A stretch of 64,000 bases of DNA from Sphingomonas ginsenosidimutans (GTDB lineage Bacteria > Pseudomonadota > Alphaproteobacteria > Sphingomonadales > Sphingomonadaceae): NCBI RefSeq assembly GCF_002374835.1, contig NZ_NWVD01000001.1, positions 744,001 to 808,000 on the forward strand. Direction: 5' to 3'. Shown here piece by piece: positions 25,410 through 35,548 of this stretch (position 1 is its first letter; each line of letters begins with the position of its first letter). The notes below the pieces were generated by a model that was not told where the DNA came from, ran no database searches, and saw only the letters and a list, made by a program, of their open reading frames with translations. The translations under genes and the position numbers were made by a program.

Positions 25410-26827
25410 AGCTGGCGCAACTGGTGCCCGGCGGGGGCGACCACGGGGCGACCGTCACGGGCTTCGCGATCGACCATCGCAAGGTCGCGCCGGGCACGAT
25501 ATTCGGCGCGTTCGAGGGCGCGCGCGTCAACGGCGAGGATTTCATCCCCGCCGCGATCGAGGCGGGCGCGATCGCGGTCGTCGCGCGGCCGGAGGCGCGG
25601 GTCGACGGTGCGCTGCACATCGCCGATGCCAATCCGCGCGAATGCTTCGCCCGGCTGGCGGCGCGCTTCTTCGCGCCGTTCCCTGAAACTGCGGTCGCCG
25701 TCACCGGCACCAACGGCAAGACCTCCAGCGTGGAGATGACGCGGCAATTGTGGCGGCTGGCGGGGCACCATGCCGCGTCGATCGGGACGCTGGGCGTCAC
25801 CACCGCCGACGATCGGGTCACCACCGGGCTGACCACGCCCGACGTCGTCACCTTCCTGTCGAACGTCGCCGGGCTGGCGCGCGAGGGGGTGACGCATGTC
25901 GCGTTCGAGGCATCGAGCCACGGGCTGAGCCAGTATCGAACCGAGGGGCTGCCGGTGCGCGCGGCGGCGTTCACCAACCTGAGCCGCGATCACCTGGACT
26001 ATCATGGCGACATGGCGGCCTATTTCACCGCCAAGCTGCGCCTGTTCGCGCAGGTGCTGTCGGATGACGGCGCGGCGGTGGTGTGGGCCGACGATCCGCA
26101 GTCGGAACGGGTGATCGACATCGCGCGCGAACGCGGCAACCGCGTGTTCACCGTGGGGGAACATGGCGACGACCTGCGGCTGATCACGCGCGAGCCGACG
26201 CTGCTGGGACAGGGGTTGACGATCCGCGCCGACGGGGCGGACCATCGCGTCACGCTGCCGCTGATCGGCGCCTATCAGGCGGCCAATGCGCTGATCGCGG
26301 CCGGGCTGGTGATCGCGACCGGCGGGGATACGGCCGCGACGATCGCGGCGCTGGCGCGGTTGCAGCCGGTGCGCGGGCGGCTGGAACGCGCGGCGATCAG
26401 CGCGCACGGTGCGCCCGTCTATGTCGATTACGCGCATACCCCCGATGCGCTGGAGGCCGCGTGCGCCGCGCTGCGCCCGCATGTCGCGGGTCGGTTGATC
26501 CTGGTGTTCGGGGCCGGCGGCGACCGCGACACCGGCAAGCGCGCGCCGATGGGCGCTGCCGCCGCGAGCCATGCCGATGTCGTGATCGTGACCGACGACA
26601 ATCCGCGTTCCGAGGATCCGGCGGCGATCCGCGCGATGGTGCTGGAAGGCGCGCCCGATGCGCGCGAGATCGGTGACCGCCGCAGCGCGATCGCGGCGGC
26701 AGTGGGGGAGGCGCAGGCGGGAGATATCGTCCTGATCGCCGGCAAGGGGCATGAACAAGGCCAGATCGTCGGCGACCTGGTGCTGCCGTTCGACGATGTC
26801 GCTGTCGCGCGCGAGGTCGCGGCATGA
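25406..26827 (+). CDS. murE: UDP-N-acetylmuramoyl-L-alanyl-D-glutamate--2,6-diaminopimelate ligase
   Basis: 473 aa. Adds meso-diaminopimelate to UDP-MurNAc-Ala-Glu. ATP-binding GTNGKTS near 102-108, SSHGLSQYR, YVDYAHTPDALE, and the DNPRSEDP motif near 398-405 that marks meso-DAP specificity (lysine enzymes lack DNPR). ATG 25406 overlaps the ftsI stop; the stop overlaps murF. Confidence 0.96.
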   Translation: MKLAQLVPGGGDHGATVTGFAIDHRKVAPGTIFGAFEGARVNGEDFIPAAIEAGAIAVVARPEARVDGALHIADANPRECFARLAARFFAPFPETAVAVTGTNGKTSSVEMTRQLWRLAGHHAASIGTLGVTTADDRVTTGLTTPDVVTFLSNVAGLAREGVTHVAFEASSHGLSQYRTEGLPVRAAAFTNLSRDHLDYHGDMAAYFTAKLRLFAQVLSDDGAAVVWADDPQSERVIDIARERGNRVFTVGEHGDDLRLITREPTLLGQGLTIRADGADHRVTLPLIGAYQAANALIAAGLVIATGGDTAATIAALARLQPVRGRLERAAISAHGAPVYVDYAHTPDALEAACAALRPHVAGRLILVFGAGGDRDTGKRAPMGAAAASHADVVIVTDDNPRSEDPAAIRAMVLEGAPDAREIGDRRSAIAAAVGEAQAGDIVLIAGKGHEQGQIVGDLVLPFDDVAVAREVAA

Positions 26828-28197
26828 CCTTGTGGACCGCCGCCGCGATCGCCGCGGCCACCGGCGGCACCGCGTCGCAGGATTTCGCGGTCACCGGCGT
26901 CGCGTTCGATTCGCGCGAGGTCGGGCCGGACGACCTGTTCGTCGCGCTGACCGGCGAGACGACCGACGGGCACCGCTTCCTGGACCAGGCGTTCGCGCAA
27001 GGTGCGGCAGGGGCGATCGTGTCGCAGGACACGACCCATCCGCATGTGCGCGTCGCCGACACGTTCGCCGCGCTGGAGGATCTGGCGCGGGCCGCGCGGG
27101 CGCGGGTGGCGGGCCGGGTGATCGGCGTCACCGGATCGGTCGGCAAGACATCGACCAAGGAAGCGTTGTTCGCCGCGCTGGACCGATCGCCCGCGAAGCG
27201 CGCGCATCGTTCGGTCAAAAGCTATAACAACCATACCGGCGTGCCGCTCAGCCTGTCGCGGATGCCCGCTGACAGCGACTATGCGGTGCTGGAGATGGGG
27301 ATGAACCACGCCGGCGAGCTGGCGCATCTGACCACGCTGGTCCGCCCGCATGTCGCGCTTATCACCGCGATCGCGCCGGCACATACCGAGTTCTTCCCCG
27401 ACGAAGGCGCGATCGCGGATGCCAAGGGCGAGATTTTCCAGGGGCTGGAGCCGGGCGGGGTGGCGATCGTCCCGTTCGACAGCCCGCATCGCGACCGGCT
27501 GATCGCGGCGGCGCGGCCCTATGCCGCGCGGATCGTGACGTTCGGCATCAGGGAGGGGGCGGACGTCCACCCGATCGAGATGGCGGCGGCGCCGTCCGGC
27601 GGCACCTTCGTCACTGCGCGCGTCGGCACGCGCGAAGTGAGCGTGACGGTGGCGCAGCCGGGCGCACACTGGGTATCCAATGCGCTGGCGGTGCTGGCGG
27701 TGGCCGATGCGGTCGACGCCGACCTGGCGCTCGCGGGTCTGGCGCTGGCGGAGCTGGGTGGCTTGCCCGGCCGCGGCGCGCAGATCGCGATCACGCCCGC
27801 GGGCGGCGGCGCCGCGACGCTGATTGACGAAAGCTATAACGCTAATCCGGCATCGATGCGCGCGACGCTGGCGGTGCTGGCGCAGATGCCCGGCCGGCAT
27901 GTCGCAATCCTGGGCGAGATGCGCGAGCTGGGCGAGGCGAGCCCGGCCTATCATGCCGATCTGGCGGTGCCGGTGATCGACGCGCGCGTCGAAACGGCCG
28001 TGCTGGTCGGCGAAGCGATGCGCGATCTTGCACGGGCGCTTGAGGGGCGGATCGAATTCGTCCATGTGCCCGACGCCGCCGCGGCACTGGACAAGGCCCG
28101 GGCCGTGATCCGGCCCGGCGACGCGGTACTCGTCAAGGGTTCCAACGGGGTAGGGCTGGCGCGGCTGGTGGCCGGACTGGCGGGCGGGAAGACATAA
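26824..28197 (+). CDS. murF: UDP-N-acetylmuramoyl-tripeptide--D-alanyl-D-alanine ligase
   Basis: 457 aa. Adds D-Ala-D-Ala to complete the cytoplasmic pentapeptide precursor. P-loop GVTGSVGKTSTKE near 101-113, YNNHTGVPLSL, EMGMNHAGEL, DESYNANPASM. Normal domain order. Four-base overlap with murE; mraY begins immediately after the stop. Confidence 0.96.
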   Translation: MTLWTAAAIAAATGGTASQDFAVTGVAFDSREVGPDDLFVALTGETTDGHRFLDQAFAQGAAGAIVSQDTTHPHVRVADTFAALEDLARAARARVAGRVIGVTGSVGKTSTKEALFAALDRSPAKRAHRSVKSYNNHTGVPLSLSRMPADSDYAVLEMGMNHAGELAHLTTLVRPHVALITAIAPAHTEFFPDEGAIADAKGEIFQGLEPGGVAIVPFDSPHRDRLIAAARPYAARIVTFGIREGADVHPIEMAAAPSGGTFVTARVGTREVSVTVAQPGAHWVSNALAVLAVADAVDADLALAGLALAELGGLPGRGAQIAITPAGGGAATLIDESYNANPASMRATLAVLAQMPGRHVAILGEMRELGEASPAYHADLAVPVIDARVETAVLVGEAMRDLARALEGRIEFVHVPDAAAALDKARAVIRPGDAVLVKGSNGVGLARLVAGLAGGKT

Positions 28198-29268
28198 GTG
28201 CTGTATTGGATCGCTGAACAACTCGGGTTCCCGGGCGCGTTGAACCTCATCCGCTACCTGTCGTTCCGGGCGGGGGCGTCGGTGGCGACGGCGCTGTTCA
28301 TCGGCCTCATCATCGGGCCGCGCTTCATCGGCTGGCTGCGCGTGCGGCAGGGCAAGGGGCAGCCGATCCGCGCCGACGGGCCGCAGACCCATCTGGCCAA
28401 GCGCGGCACCCCGACGATGGGCGGGTTGATGATCCTGACCAGCCTGTCGCTGTCGATCCTGATCTGGATGGACCTGCGCAACCCGTTCGTCTGGGCGTGC
28501 ATGTTTGTGACCCTGGGGTTCGGCGCGATCGGTTTCCTCGACGATTACGACAAGGTGCGCAAGGCGAGCACCGCTGGCGTTTCCGGCAAGGTGCGGCTGC
28601 TGCTGGAATTCGCGATCGCGGGCGTCGCGGCGTGGATCATCATGCAGGAAAACGGGTCGGGCGTGTTCTTCCCGTTCACCAACCGCTATTTCATCGACCT
28701 GGGCTATTTCTACCCGCTGTTTGCCGCGTTCACGATCGTGGCGTTCGGCAATGCCGTGAACCTGACCGACGGGCTGGACGGGCTGGCGACGATGCCGGTC
28801 ATCATCGCCAGCGTCGCGTTCATGGTGATCGTGTATCTGGCGGGCAACGTGAAGTTCGCCGATTACCTGGGCATCCCGCACGTGCCCCGCGCTGGCGACC
28901 TCACCATCTTCTGCGGCGCGGTGATCGGCGCGGGCCTTGCCTTCCTGTGGTACAATGCGCCCCCGGCGGCGGTGTTCATGGGTGACACCGGGTCGCTGGC
29001 GCTGGGCGGCGCGCTGGGCACGATCGCGGTCGTCGCGCACCATGAAATCGTGCTGGGGATCATCGGAGGGCTGTTCGTCGTCGAGGCGATGAGCGTCATC
29101 ATCCAGGTGTTCTGGTACAAGCGCACCGGCAAGCGCATTTTCCGCATGGCGCCGATCCACCACCATTTCGAGCAATTGGGGTGGAGCGAGCCGACCGTGG
29201 TGATCCGCTTCTGGATCATCAGCCTGGTGCTGGCGCTGGCCGGGTTGTCGACGCTGAAGCTGCGATGA
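28198..29268 (+). CDS. mraY: phospho-N-acetylmuramoyl-pentapeptide transferase
   Basis: 356 aa polytopic enzyme making lipid I on undecaprenyl phosphate. Motifs: [45 protein letters not shown] and [12 protein letters not shown], with about ten membrane helices. GTG 28198 directly abuts the murF stop. The stop overlaps murD (ATGA). Confidence 0.97.
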   Translation: MLYWIAEQLGFPGALNLIRYLSFRAGASVATALFIGLIIGPRFIGWLRVRQGKGQPIRADGPQTHLAKRGTPTMGGLMILTSLSLSILIWMDLRNPFVWACMFVTLGFGAIGFLDDYDKVRKASTAGVSGKVRLLLEFAIAGVAAWIIMQENGSGVFFPFTNRYFIDLGYFYPLFAAFTIVAFGNAVNLTDGLDGLATMPVIIASVAFMVIVYLAGNVKFADYLGIPHVPRAGDLTIFCGAVIGAGLAFLWYNAPPAAVFMGDTGSLALGGALGTIAVVAHHEIVLGIIGGLFVVEAMSVIIQVFWYKRTGKRIFRMAPIHHHFEQLGWSEPTVVIRFWIISLVLALAGLSTLKLR

Positions 29269-30566
29269 TCGTCGCGCGCGCCTTCGCCGGGAAACATTAT
29301 GCGGTGCTGGGGCTGGCACGCTCCGGCGCCGCGGCCGTTCGGGCGCTGCTGGCGGGCGGCGCGCGCGTGACCGCGTGGGACAATGACGTGGTCAAGTGCG
29401 AGGTGCTGCTGGACGAGGTGGGGCGCGAGGCGCTGGCGATCACCGATCTGGAGGTGATCGACCTTGGCGACGTCGATGCGCTGGTCGTCTCCCCCGGCGT
29501 GCCGCTCAACCGCCATCCGCTGGCGGCGAAGGCGCGGGCGGCGGGCGTGCCGATCATCGGTGATATCGAATTGTTCGCGGAAGGACGCGCCGACTTGCCC
29601 GCGCACAAGGTTGTCGGGATCACCGGCACCAACGGCAAGTCGACGACCACCGCGCTGGTCCACCATATCCTCGACACCGCCGGCATCCCCGCGCGGATGG
29701 GCGGCAACATCGGCCTGCCGATCCTGGCGCAGGAGCCGCTGCCGGAGGGCGGTGTCTATGTGCTGGAACTGTCGAGCTACCAGATCGACCTGACGCAGAC
29801 GCTCGACTGCGACGTGGCGGTCCTGCTGAACGTCACGCCCGACCATCTCGACCGTTATGACGGGTTCGAAGGCTATGCCGCCAGCAAGGCCCGGTTGTTC
29901 GCGATGCAGTCGCCCGCGCATCTGGCGGTGGTCGATTACGAAGCGGAGGCAGAACTTGGGGTGCTGGACGGTGCGCCGGCCGGGCTGAACGTGCGCTTCA
30001 TCGACGGCGTGCCGCTGCCCGGCGAGCAGGCGCGCTGGCCGTCGTTGCAGGGACCGCACAACGAGCAGAATGCCAAGGCCGCCGTCGCGGTGGCCGAGGC
30101 GCTGAATGTCCCCGCCGACGCAATCGAGCGCGCGCTAGAAAGCTTCACCGGCCTGCCACACCGCATGGAGCGGATCGCGACGCTGAACGGCGTGGCGTGG
30201 ATCAACGACAGCAAGGCGACCAACCCGGAAAGCGCCGCGCCCGCGCTGGCGGCCTTCCCGCGCATCCACTGGATCGTTGGCGGCAAGGCGAAGGGGGCCG
30301 ACCTGGACGCGTGCGCGCCCTATTTCGACCATGTCGTTCGCGCCTATACGATCGGCGATTCCGGCGCGCGCTTCGCCGCGGTGCTGCGCGGGCACATGCC
30401 GGTCGCGGAGGTGGAAACGCTGGACCGCGCGGTGAAGCTGGCCGCGCAGGAGGCGGAACGCGGCGATGTCGTGTTGCTGTCGCCAGCGGCGGCCTCGTTC
30501 GACCAGTTCACCGATTTCGAGCATCGCGGGCAGGTGTTTCGCGCGCTGGTGGAGCAGATGGCATGA
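29265..30566 (+). CDS. murD: UDP-N-acetylmuramoyl-L-alanine--D-glutamate ligase
   Basis: 433 aa. Adds D-Glu to UDP-MurNAc-Ala. [15 protein letters not shown] at the N-terminus (UDP-binding), ATP-binding [12 protein letters not shown] near 118-129, [20 protein letters not shown], and [12 protein letters not shown] 29265 overlaps the mraY stop; the stop overlaps ftsW. Confidence 0.96.
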   Translation: MIVARAFAGKHYAVLGLARSGAAAVRALLAGGARVTAWDNDVVKCEVLLDEVGREALAITDLEVIDLGDVDALVVSPGVPLNRHPLAAKARAAGVPIIGDIELFAEGRADLPAHKVVGITGTNGKSTTTALVHHILDTAGIPARMGGNIGLPILAQEPLPEGGVYVLELSSYQIDLTQTLDCDVAVLLNVTPDHLDRYDGFEGYAASKARLFAMQSPAHLAVVDYEAEAELGVLDGAPAGLNVRFIDGVPLPGEQARWPSLQGPHNEQNAKAAVAVAEALNVPADAIERALESFTGLPHRMERIATLNGVAWINDSKATNPESAAPALAAFPRIHWIVGGKAKGADLDACAPYFDHVVRAYTIGDSGARFAAVLRGHMPVAEVETLDRAVKLAAQEAERGDVVLLSPAAASFDQFTDFEHRGQVFRALVEQMA

Positions 30567-31789
30567 CCGAGGGCAAGCCGGCGGGCGGCGCGATCGATCG
30601 CGGGCGGCTGAAGGGCCGCGGCGGGCGCGGCGATCCCTCCCCGCTGGGGACGTGGTTCTGGGACATCGACCGCGTGCTGCTGCTGCTGGCGCTGTTCCTG
30701 ATCGCGATCGGCCTGCTGGCGGTCGCGGCCGGCTCCCCCGCCAGCGCGATGCGCTATTCGGGCGAGCATCTGAAGTTCGAGCCGCTGCACTATTTCTGGC
30801 GCCAGACGATCTGGGTGGCGGTGTCGTTGCCGGTGCTGTTCGGCGTGTCGATGCTGCCGGTGCAGCTGGCGCGGCGGATGGCGTTGCTGGGCGCGGCGGT
30901 GTGTATCGCCTGCCTGGTGCTGATGCCGTTCATCGGCATGACCGTGAACGGCGCGAAGCGCTGGATCGGCTTCGGCTTCGCGCAATTCCAGCCGTCCGAG
31001 TTCCTGAAGCCGTTCTTCGTGGTGACGGTGGCGTGGCTGCTGTCGCTCAAGTCGCGTGACCAGGAATTGCCGGTGACGATCATCACCGCCGGACTGACCG
31101 GGGTGATCGCGCTGCTGCTGATGCTGCAGCCCGATTTCGGGCAGACGGTGATCTTCTGCCTGATCTGGCTGGCGCTGGTGACGATCGCGGGGACGCCGAC
31201 GAAGACGATCATGGGGTTCGTCGCGCTGGTGCCCGCGGGGCTGGTCGCGGCCTATCTGTTCTACGGCACCGCGCGGTCGCGGATCGACGCCTTCCTGTTC
31301 CCCGGTGTCGAGGGGGAGGGCGCGGCCGACCATTTCCAGACCAACGCCGCGCACGCCACGCTGACCGCGGGCGGCTGGTTCGGGACCGGGCCGGGCGGCG
31401 GCACGGTGAAGTTCGGCCTGCCGGAGGCGCACACCGACTATATCTATTCGGTGATCGGCGAGGAATTCGGCCTGCTGGCGTGCATGATCGTCGCGCTGGT
31501 GTTCCTGGCGCTGGTGGTGCGCGTGTTCGTCAAGCTGCTGGACGAACAGGATCCGTTCAAGCTGCTGGCGGCGTCGGGGCTGGCGGTGCAATTCGGTGCG
31601 CAGGCTTTGGTGTCGATGGCGGTCAACACCGGGCTGGCCCCGTCGAAGGGGATGACGCTGCCGTTCATCAGCTATGGCGGATCGTCGATGGTCGCGCTGT
31701 CGATCGGGATGGGGTTGCTACTGGCGTTCACCCGGCGCAACCCGTTCCTGATGCGCAGTCCCTATATCACCCGCTGGAACGCCGAATGA
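30563..31789 (+). CDS. ftsW: septal peptidoglycan polymerase FtsW (SEDS family)
   Basis: 408 aa. Membrane glycosyltransferase that polymerises lipid II with FtsI. A basic Gly-rich cytoplasmic N-terminus (~25 residues), then ten hydrophobic segments. Motifs: NGAKRWIGFG, QPSEFLKPF, LMLQPDFGQT (with the catalytic-region Asp), GTGPGGGTVKFGLPEAHTDY and LPFISYGGSSM. ATG 30563 overlaps murD. Confidence 0.95.
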   Translation: MTEGKPAGGAIDRGRLKGRGGRGDPSPLGTWFWDIDRVLLLLALFLIAIGLLAVAAGSPASAMRYSGEHLKFEPLHYFWRQTIWVAVSLPVLFGVSMLPVQLARRMALLGAAVCIACLVLMPFIGMTVNGAKRWIGFGFAQFQPSEFLKPFFVVTVAWLLSLKSRDQELPVTIITAGLTGVIALLLMLQPDFGQTVIFCLIWLALVTIAGTPTKTIMGFVALVPAGLVAAYLFYGTARSRIDAFLFPGVEGEGAADHFQTNAAHATLTAGGWFGTGPGGGTVKFGLPEAHTDYIYSVIGEEFGLLACMIVALVFLALVVRVFVKLLDEQDPFKLLAASGLAVQFGAQALVSMAVNTGLAPSKGMTLPFISYGGSSMVALSIGMGLLLAFTRRNPFLMRSPYITRWNAE

Positions 31790-32931
31790 CCCGTTCGCGC
31801 CATTTCGTCCTCGCCGCCGGGGGAACCGGCGGCCATATGGTCCCCGCCGCCGCGCTGGCGGAGGAGCTGATGCGCCGCGGCCACCGTGTCGCGTTGGTCA
31901 GCGACGCGCGCGGGGTGCGCTTTCCCGGTCTGTTCGAGGGCGTGCAGACGCACGTCATCCCCGCCGGTCGCTTCACCGGCGGGCCGGTCGGCTGGGCCAG
32001 GGCGGCGCGCGAGATGTGGCAGGGCCGCGCGATGGCGGCGGAACTGTATCGCACGTTCAAGCCGGCGGCGGTGGTCGGCTTCGGCGGCTATCCGGCGTTT
32101 CCGGCGCTATCGGCGGCGTTCGCGGGCGGAATCCGCACCGCCGTGCACGAACAGAATGCCGTGCTGGGGCGCGTCAACCGGCTGGTCGCGGGCAAGGTGG
32201 ACGCGATCGCCACCAGCTATCAGGAGACCGAGCGGGTCAAGCCGCGGCTTCGCGACAAGGTGCACCTGATCGGCAATCCGGTGCGCGACAGCGTGCTGGC
32301 GCTGCGCGCCAAGCCCTATCCGCTGCTGGACGAGGAAGGCATTTTCCGCGTGCTGGTGACCGGCGGCAGTCAGGGCGCGTCGATTCTGAGCGAGGTGGTG
32401 CCCGATGGTCTGGCGATGCTGCCGGTGGCGTTCCGCCGCCGCCTGCAGGTGACGCACCAGGCGCGGATCGAGGATATTGACGCCGTGCGCGAGAAGTACG
32501 CCAGCCTGGATATCGCGGCCGATCTGGCGACCTACCTCCCCGACCTGCCCGAGCATCTCGGCTGGGCGCATCTGGTGATCGCGCGCGCGGGCGCCTCCAC
32601 CATCGCGGAGCTGACCGCGGCGGGGCGCCCGGCGATCCTGGTGCCGCTGCCCAGCGCGACCGACGATCACCAGACCGCCAATGCACGCGAGATCACGCGC
32701 GCGGGCGGCGCGCGCACGATCCCGCAATCCGCCTTCACGCCATCGGAACTCGCCAAGCAGATGCAGAAATTGGGCCTCGACCCCGAAGCGCTCCAGAACG
32801 CCGCCGCCCGCGCCCGCGCTTGCGGCACGCCGGAGGCTGCCAGCGACCTGGCCGATCTGGTCGAAAGCCTGGATGCGCCGCGCATCGCGTTACCGGTCGG
32901 TTCGGGCAAGCCGCGCGAGGTGTTCGCATGA
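31786..32931 (+). CDS. murG: undecaprenyl-PP-MurNAc-pentapeptide GlcNAc transferase
   Basis: 381 aa GT28 enzyme converting lipid I to lipid II on the inner membrane face. N-terminal [16 protein letters not shown] (residues ~10-25), [42 protein letters not shown], and the UDP-GlcNAc site [11 protein letters not shown]. Starts inside ftsW (ATGA) and overlaps murC in the same way. Confidence 0.96.
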   Translation: MTRSRHFVLAAGGTGGHMVPAAALAEELMRRGHRVALVSDARGVRFPGLFEGVQTHVIPAGRFTGGPVGWARAAREMWQGRAMAAELYRTFKPAAVVGFGGYPAFPALSAAFAGGIRTAVHEQNAVLGRVNRLVAGKVDAIATSYQETERVKPRLRDKVHLIGNPVRDSVLALRAKPYPLLDEEGIFRVLVTGGSQGASILSEVVPDGLAMLPVAFRRRLQVTHQARIEDIDAVREKYASLDIAADLATYLPDLPEHLGWAHLVIARAGASTIAELTAAGRPAILVPLPSATDDHQTANAREITRAGGARTIPQSAFTPSELAKQMQKLGLDPEALQNAAARARACGTPEAASDLADLVESLDAPRIALPVGSGKPREVFA

Positions 32932-34361
32932 AGGGGGTGGGCACCGACATCGGCACGATCCACTTCGTCGGGATCGGCGGGATCGGCATGTCCGGCATCG
33001 CCGAGGTGATGCACAACCTGGGCTACAAGGTGCAGGGATCGGACGTCGCGGAGGGCTACGTGGTCGAGGGGCTGCGCAGCCGCGGCATCCCGGTGACGAT
33101 CGGGCATGACGCCGCCAATGTCGACGGCGTCGCGGTGGTGGTCACCTCCACCGCGGTCAAGCGCGGCAACCCGGAAGTCGAGGCCGCGCTGAAGAACCGT
33201 ATCCCCGTGGTGCGACGCGCGGAGATGCTGGCCGAGCTGATGCGCCTCAAATCCACCGTCGCGGTGGCAGGGACGCACGGCAAGACGACCACCACGTCGA
33301 TGGTCGCGGCGCTGTTGGACGCGGGCGGGGTCGATCCGACGGTCATCAACGGCGGGATCATCAACAGCTACGGCAGCAACGCGCGGCTGGGCGCCAGCGA
33401 CTGGATGGTGGTGGAAGCCGACGAGAGCGACGGCAGCTTCCTGCGGCTGGACGGGACGATCGCGGTCGTCACCAACATCGATCCCGAACATCTCGACCAT
33501 TACGGCGATTTCGATGCGGCCAAGCGCGCCTATGTCGAATTCGTCGAGAACGTGCCCTTCTATGGCGCGGCGCTGCTGTGCCTGGACCATCCGGAGGTGC
33601 AGGCGCTGATCCCGCGCGTGCGCGACCGGCGGATCGTCACCTATGGCTTTGCCGCGTCGGCGGACGTGCGCGGGGTCAACGTCACCCCCTATCCAGGCGG
33701 CAACCGGTTCGAGGCGCTGATCCGCCATCGCGACGGCAGCGTCCGGTCGATCGAGGGGATCGACCTGCCGATGCCCGGGCGCCACAACGTCCAGAACGCG
33801 CTGGCCGCGATCGGCGTCGCGCTGGAACTGGGGATCAGCGACGCGACCATCCAGAAGGGGTTCGAGCGCTTCTCCGGCGTCAAGCGGCGCTTCACCAAGG
33901 TGGGCGAGGTGCCGTTCGCGGACGGCGGCGTCGCGACGGTGATCGACGATTACGGGCACCATCCGGTGGAGATTCGCGCGGTGTTGGCGGCGGCGCGGGA
34001 GAGTGCGCAGGCCGTCAAGGAAGGGGGCAGGGTGATCGCGGTGGTGCAGCCGCACCGTTATTCGCGGCTCGGCAATCTGATGGAGGATTTCCGCGGCGCG
34101 TTCAACGACGCCGACCTGGTCTATGTCGCGCCGGTCTATGCCGCGGGCGAGGCGCCGGTGGCGGGCGTCGATGCCGAGGCGCTGGTCGCGGGCCTGCGCG
34201 ATCGCGGGCATCGCCATGCCGAGGCGATCGCGGATGCCGAGGCGCTGGCCGACGCGCTGGCGGGTGAGGTGCGCAGCGGCGACCAGGTGATCTGCCTGGG
34301 CGCGGGCGACATCACCAAATGGGCTGCCGGGCTGGCCGCCGCGATCGAGGCGCGCCGGTGA
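32928..34361 (+). CDS. murC: UDP-N-acetylmuramate--L-alanine ligase
   Basis: 477 aa. First amino-acid ligase of the pathway. Rossmann-type [18 protein letters not shown] near 13-30, ATP-binding [13 protein letters not shown] near 112-124, [32 protein letters not shown] 32928 overlaps the murG stop. The stop shares one base with the next small ORF. Confidence 0.96.
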   Translation: MKGVGTDIGTIHFVGIGGIGMSGIAEVMHNLGYKVQGSDVAEGYVVEGLRSRGIPVTIGHDAANVDGVAVVVTSTAVKRGNPEVEAALKNRIPVVRRAEMLAELMRLKSTVAVAGTHGKTTTTSMVAALLDAGGVDPTVINGGIINSYGSNARLGASDWMVVEADESDGSFLRLDGTIAVVTNIDPEHLDHYGDFDAAKRAYVEFVENVPFYGAALLCLDHPEVQALIPRVRDRRIVTYGFAASADVRGVNVTPYPGGNRFEALIRHRDGSVRSIEGIDLPMPGRHNVQNALAAIGVALELGISDATIQKGFERFSGVKRRFTKVGEVPFADGGVATVIDDYGHHPVEIRAVLAAARESAQAVKEGGRVIAVVQPHRYSRLGNLMEDFRGAFNDADLVYVAPVYAAGEAPVAGVDAEALVAGLRDRGHRHAEAIADAEALADALAGEVRSGDQVICLGAGDITKWAAGLAAAIEARR

Positions 34362-34561
34362 TGCCCGGCTGGTTCGACGCAGTGTCGCAATGGCAGCAGC
34401 AGATGATCGACGCGCAGCGCCGGATGCTGGACGCGGGCCAGCACGCCAAGGATGCGGGCGCTGCGATGCTCGACGCGCAGGAAGCGACCAGGCGCGCCGC
34501 CGAGGCGAATCTGGCCGCGTGGCAGGCGTGGACTCGCCTGTGGGGCGCCGGGCCGTGGTGA
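34361..34561 (+). CDS. 66-aa protein encoded between murC and murB
   Basis: 66 aa, ATG overlapping the murC stop by one base and stop overlapping the murB GTG by 4, so it is in the coupled reading chain. It is Gln/Ala/Trp-rich and predicted to be one or two amphipathic helices (WFDAVSQWQQQMIDAQRRML, then AATRRAAEANLAAWQAW-like heptads); no signal or membrane helix. No family recognised. The tight fit on both sides argues for a real gene. It could be a small peptidoglycan-synthesis accessory protein, but that is only context. Confidence 0.65.
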   Translation: MPGWFDAVSQWQQQMIDAQRRMLDAGQHAKDAGAAMLDAQEATRRAAEANLAAWQAWTRLWGAGPW

Positions 34562-35454
34562 CGGCCGCGACGCTGCCGGCGGTGCGGGGCCGCCTGACCG
34601 CGCACGCGCCGCTGGCGCCGCTGGTGTGGTTCAAGTCGGGCGGGGCGGCGCAATGGCTGTTCGAGCCGGCCGACGCCGATGACCTGTCGGCGTTCCTTCG
34701 CGATCTGGACCCGGCGGTGCCGGTGATGGCGCTGGGGCTGGGATCGAACCTGATCGTGCGCGACGGCGGGGTGCCGGGCGTGGTGGTGCGGCTGGGCAAG
34801 CCCTTCGCGACCGCGGCGGCGCTGGATTCGAGCACGCTGCGCTGTGGCGGCGGGGCGAGCGGTATCCTGGTATCCTCCACCGCGCGCGATGCCGGGGTGG
34901 CGGGGCTGGAATTCCTGCGCTCGATCCCCGGCACGGTCGGCGGGTTCGTGCGGATGAACGGCGGCGCCTATGGCCGCGAGACCGCCGACGTGCTGGTCGA
35001 GGCCGAGGTGGTGATGCGTGACGGCGCGCGGCGGACGCTGCCGGTCGCAAACCTTCGCTATACCTATCGTCATTCGGACCTTCCCGCGGGTGCCGTGGTG
35101 ATCGGCGCGACGTTCCGCGGCACGCCCGGCGCGCCGGACGCGATCCAGGCCGAGATGGACCGGATCGCCGCCGCGCGCGAGGCGTCGCAGCCGCTGCGGT
35201 CGAAGACCGGCGGTTCGACGTTCAAGAACCCCGACGGGCACAAGGCGTGGCAGCTCGTCGATGCCGCCGGGTGCCGCGGCATGACGCTGGGCGGCGCGCA
35301 GGTGAGCGAGAAGCACACCAACTTCCTGCTCAACACCGGCACCGCGACCAGCGGCGAGATCGAGGCGTTGGGCGAGACGGTGCGGAAACGGGTGAAGGCG
35401 GCGAGCGGGATCGAACTGGAATGGGAAATCCAGCGCGTGGGGGTGCCGGCATGA
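34558..35454 (+). CDS. murB: UDP-N-acetylenolpyruvoylglucosamine reductase
   Basis: 298 aa FAD enzyme reducing UDP-GlcNAc-enolpyruvate to UDP-MurNAc. FAD-binding ALGLGSNLIVRDGGVPGVV, GLEFLRSIPGTVGGFVRMNGG in two pieces, YRHSDLP, and GGSTFKNP with the catalytic-loop Ser. The type IIa-like form with the short C-terminal domain. GTG 34558 overlaps the 66-aa ORF stop. Confidence 0.95.
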   Translation: MTAATLPAVRGRLTAHAPLAPLVWFKSGGAAQWLFEPADADDLSAFLRDLDPAVPVMALGLGSNLIVRDGGVPGVVVRLGKPFATAAALDSSTLRCGGGASGILVSSTARDAGVAGLEFLRSIPGTVGGFVRMNGGAYGRETADVLVEAEVVMRDGARRTLPVANLRYTYRHSDLPAGAVVIGATFRGTPGAPDAIQAEMDRIAAAREASQPLRSKTGGSTFKNPDGHKAWQLVDAAGCRGMTLGGAQVSEKHTNFLLNTGTATSGEIEALGETVRKRVKAASGIELEWEIQRVGVPA

Positions 35455-35460
35455 TGAGGA

Positions 35461-35538
35461 CGTCATGCCAGCGCAGGCTGGTATCTTCCGCCGATGCCGC
35501 GCTTGCCGGACGAGACCCCAGCCTGCGCTGGGGTGACG
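35461..35538. repeat. REP-like palindromic element between murB and ddl
   Basis: Two 21-base arms (35461-35481 and 35518-35538) form an inverted repeat with 19 of 21 positions paired, including a perfect 14-bp core (CCAGCGCAGGCTGG / CCAGCCTGCGCTGG), around a 36-base spacer. The GTCA...CCAGC...GCTGG...TGACG layout is that of REP elements dispersed in sphingomonad genomes. The right arm ends on the first base of the ddl Shine-Dalgarno (GGAGG, 35538-35542). It breaks the otherwise gapless dcw chain. Confidence 0.75.
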
Positions 35539-35548
35539 GAGGTCGCTG

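Noticed and set aside
26428..29319. 963-aa minus-strand frame across murE-murF-mraY
   Set aside because: Shadow with His/Arg/Gln-rich content; three well recognised mur genes occupy the plus strand.
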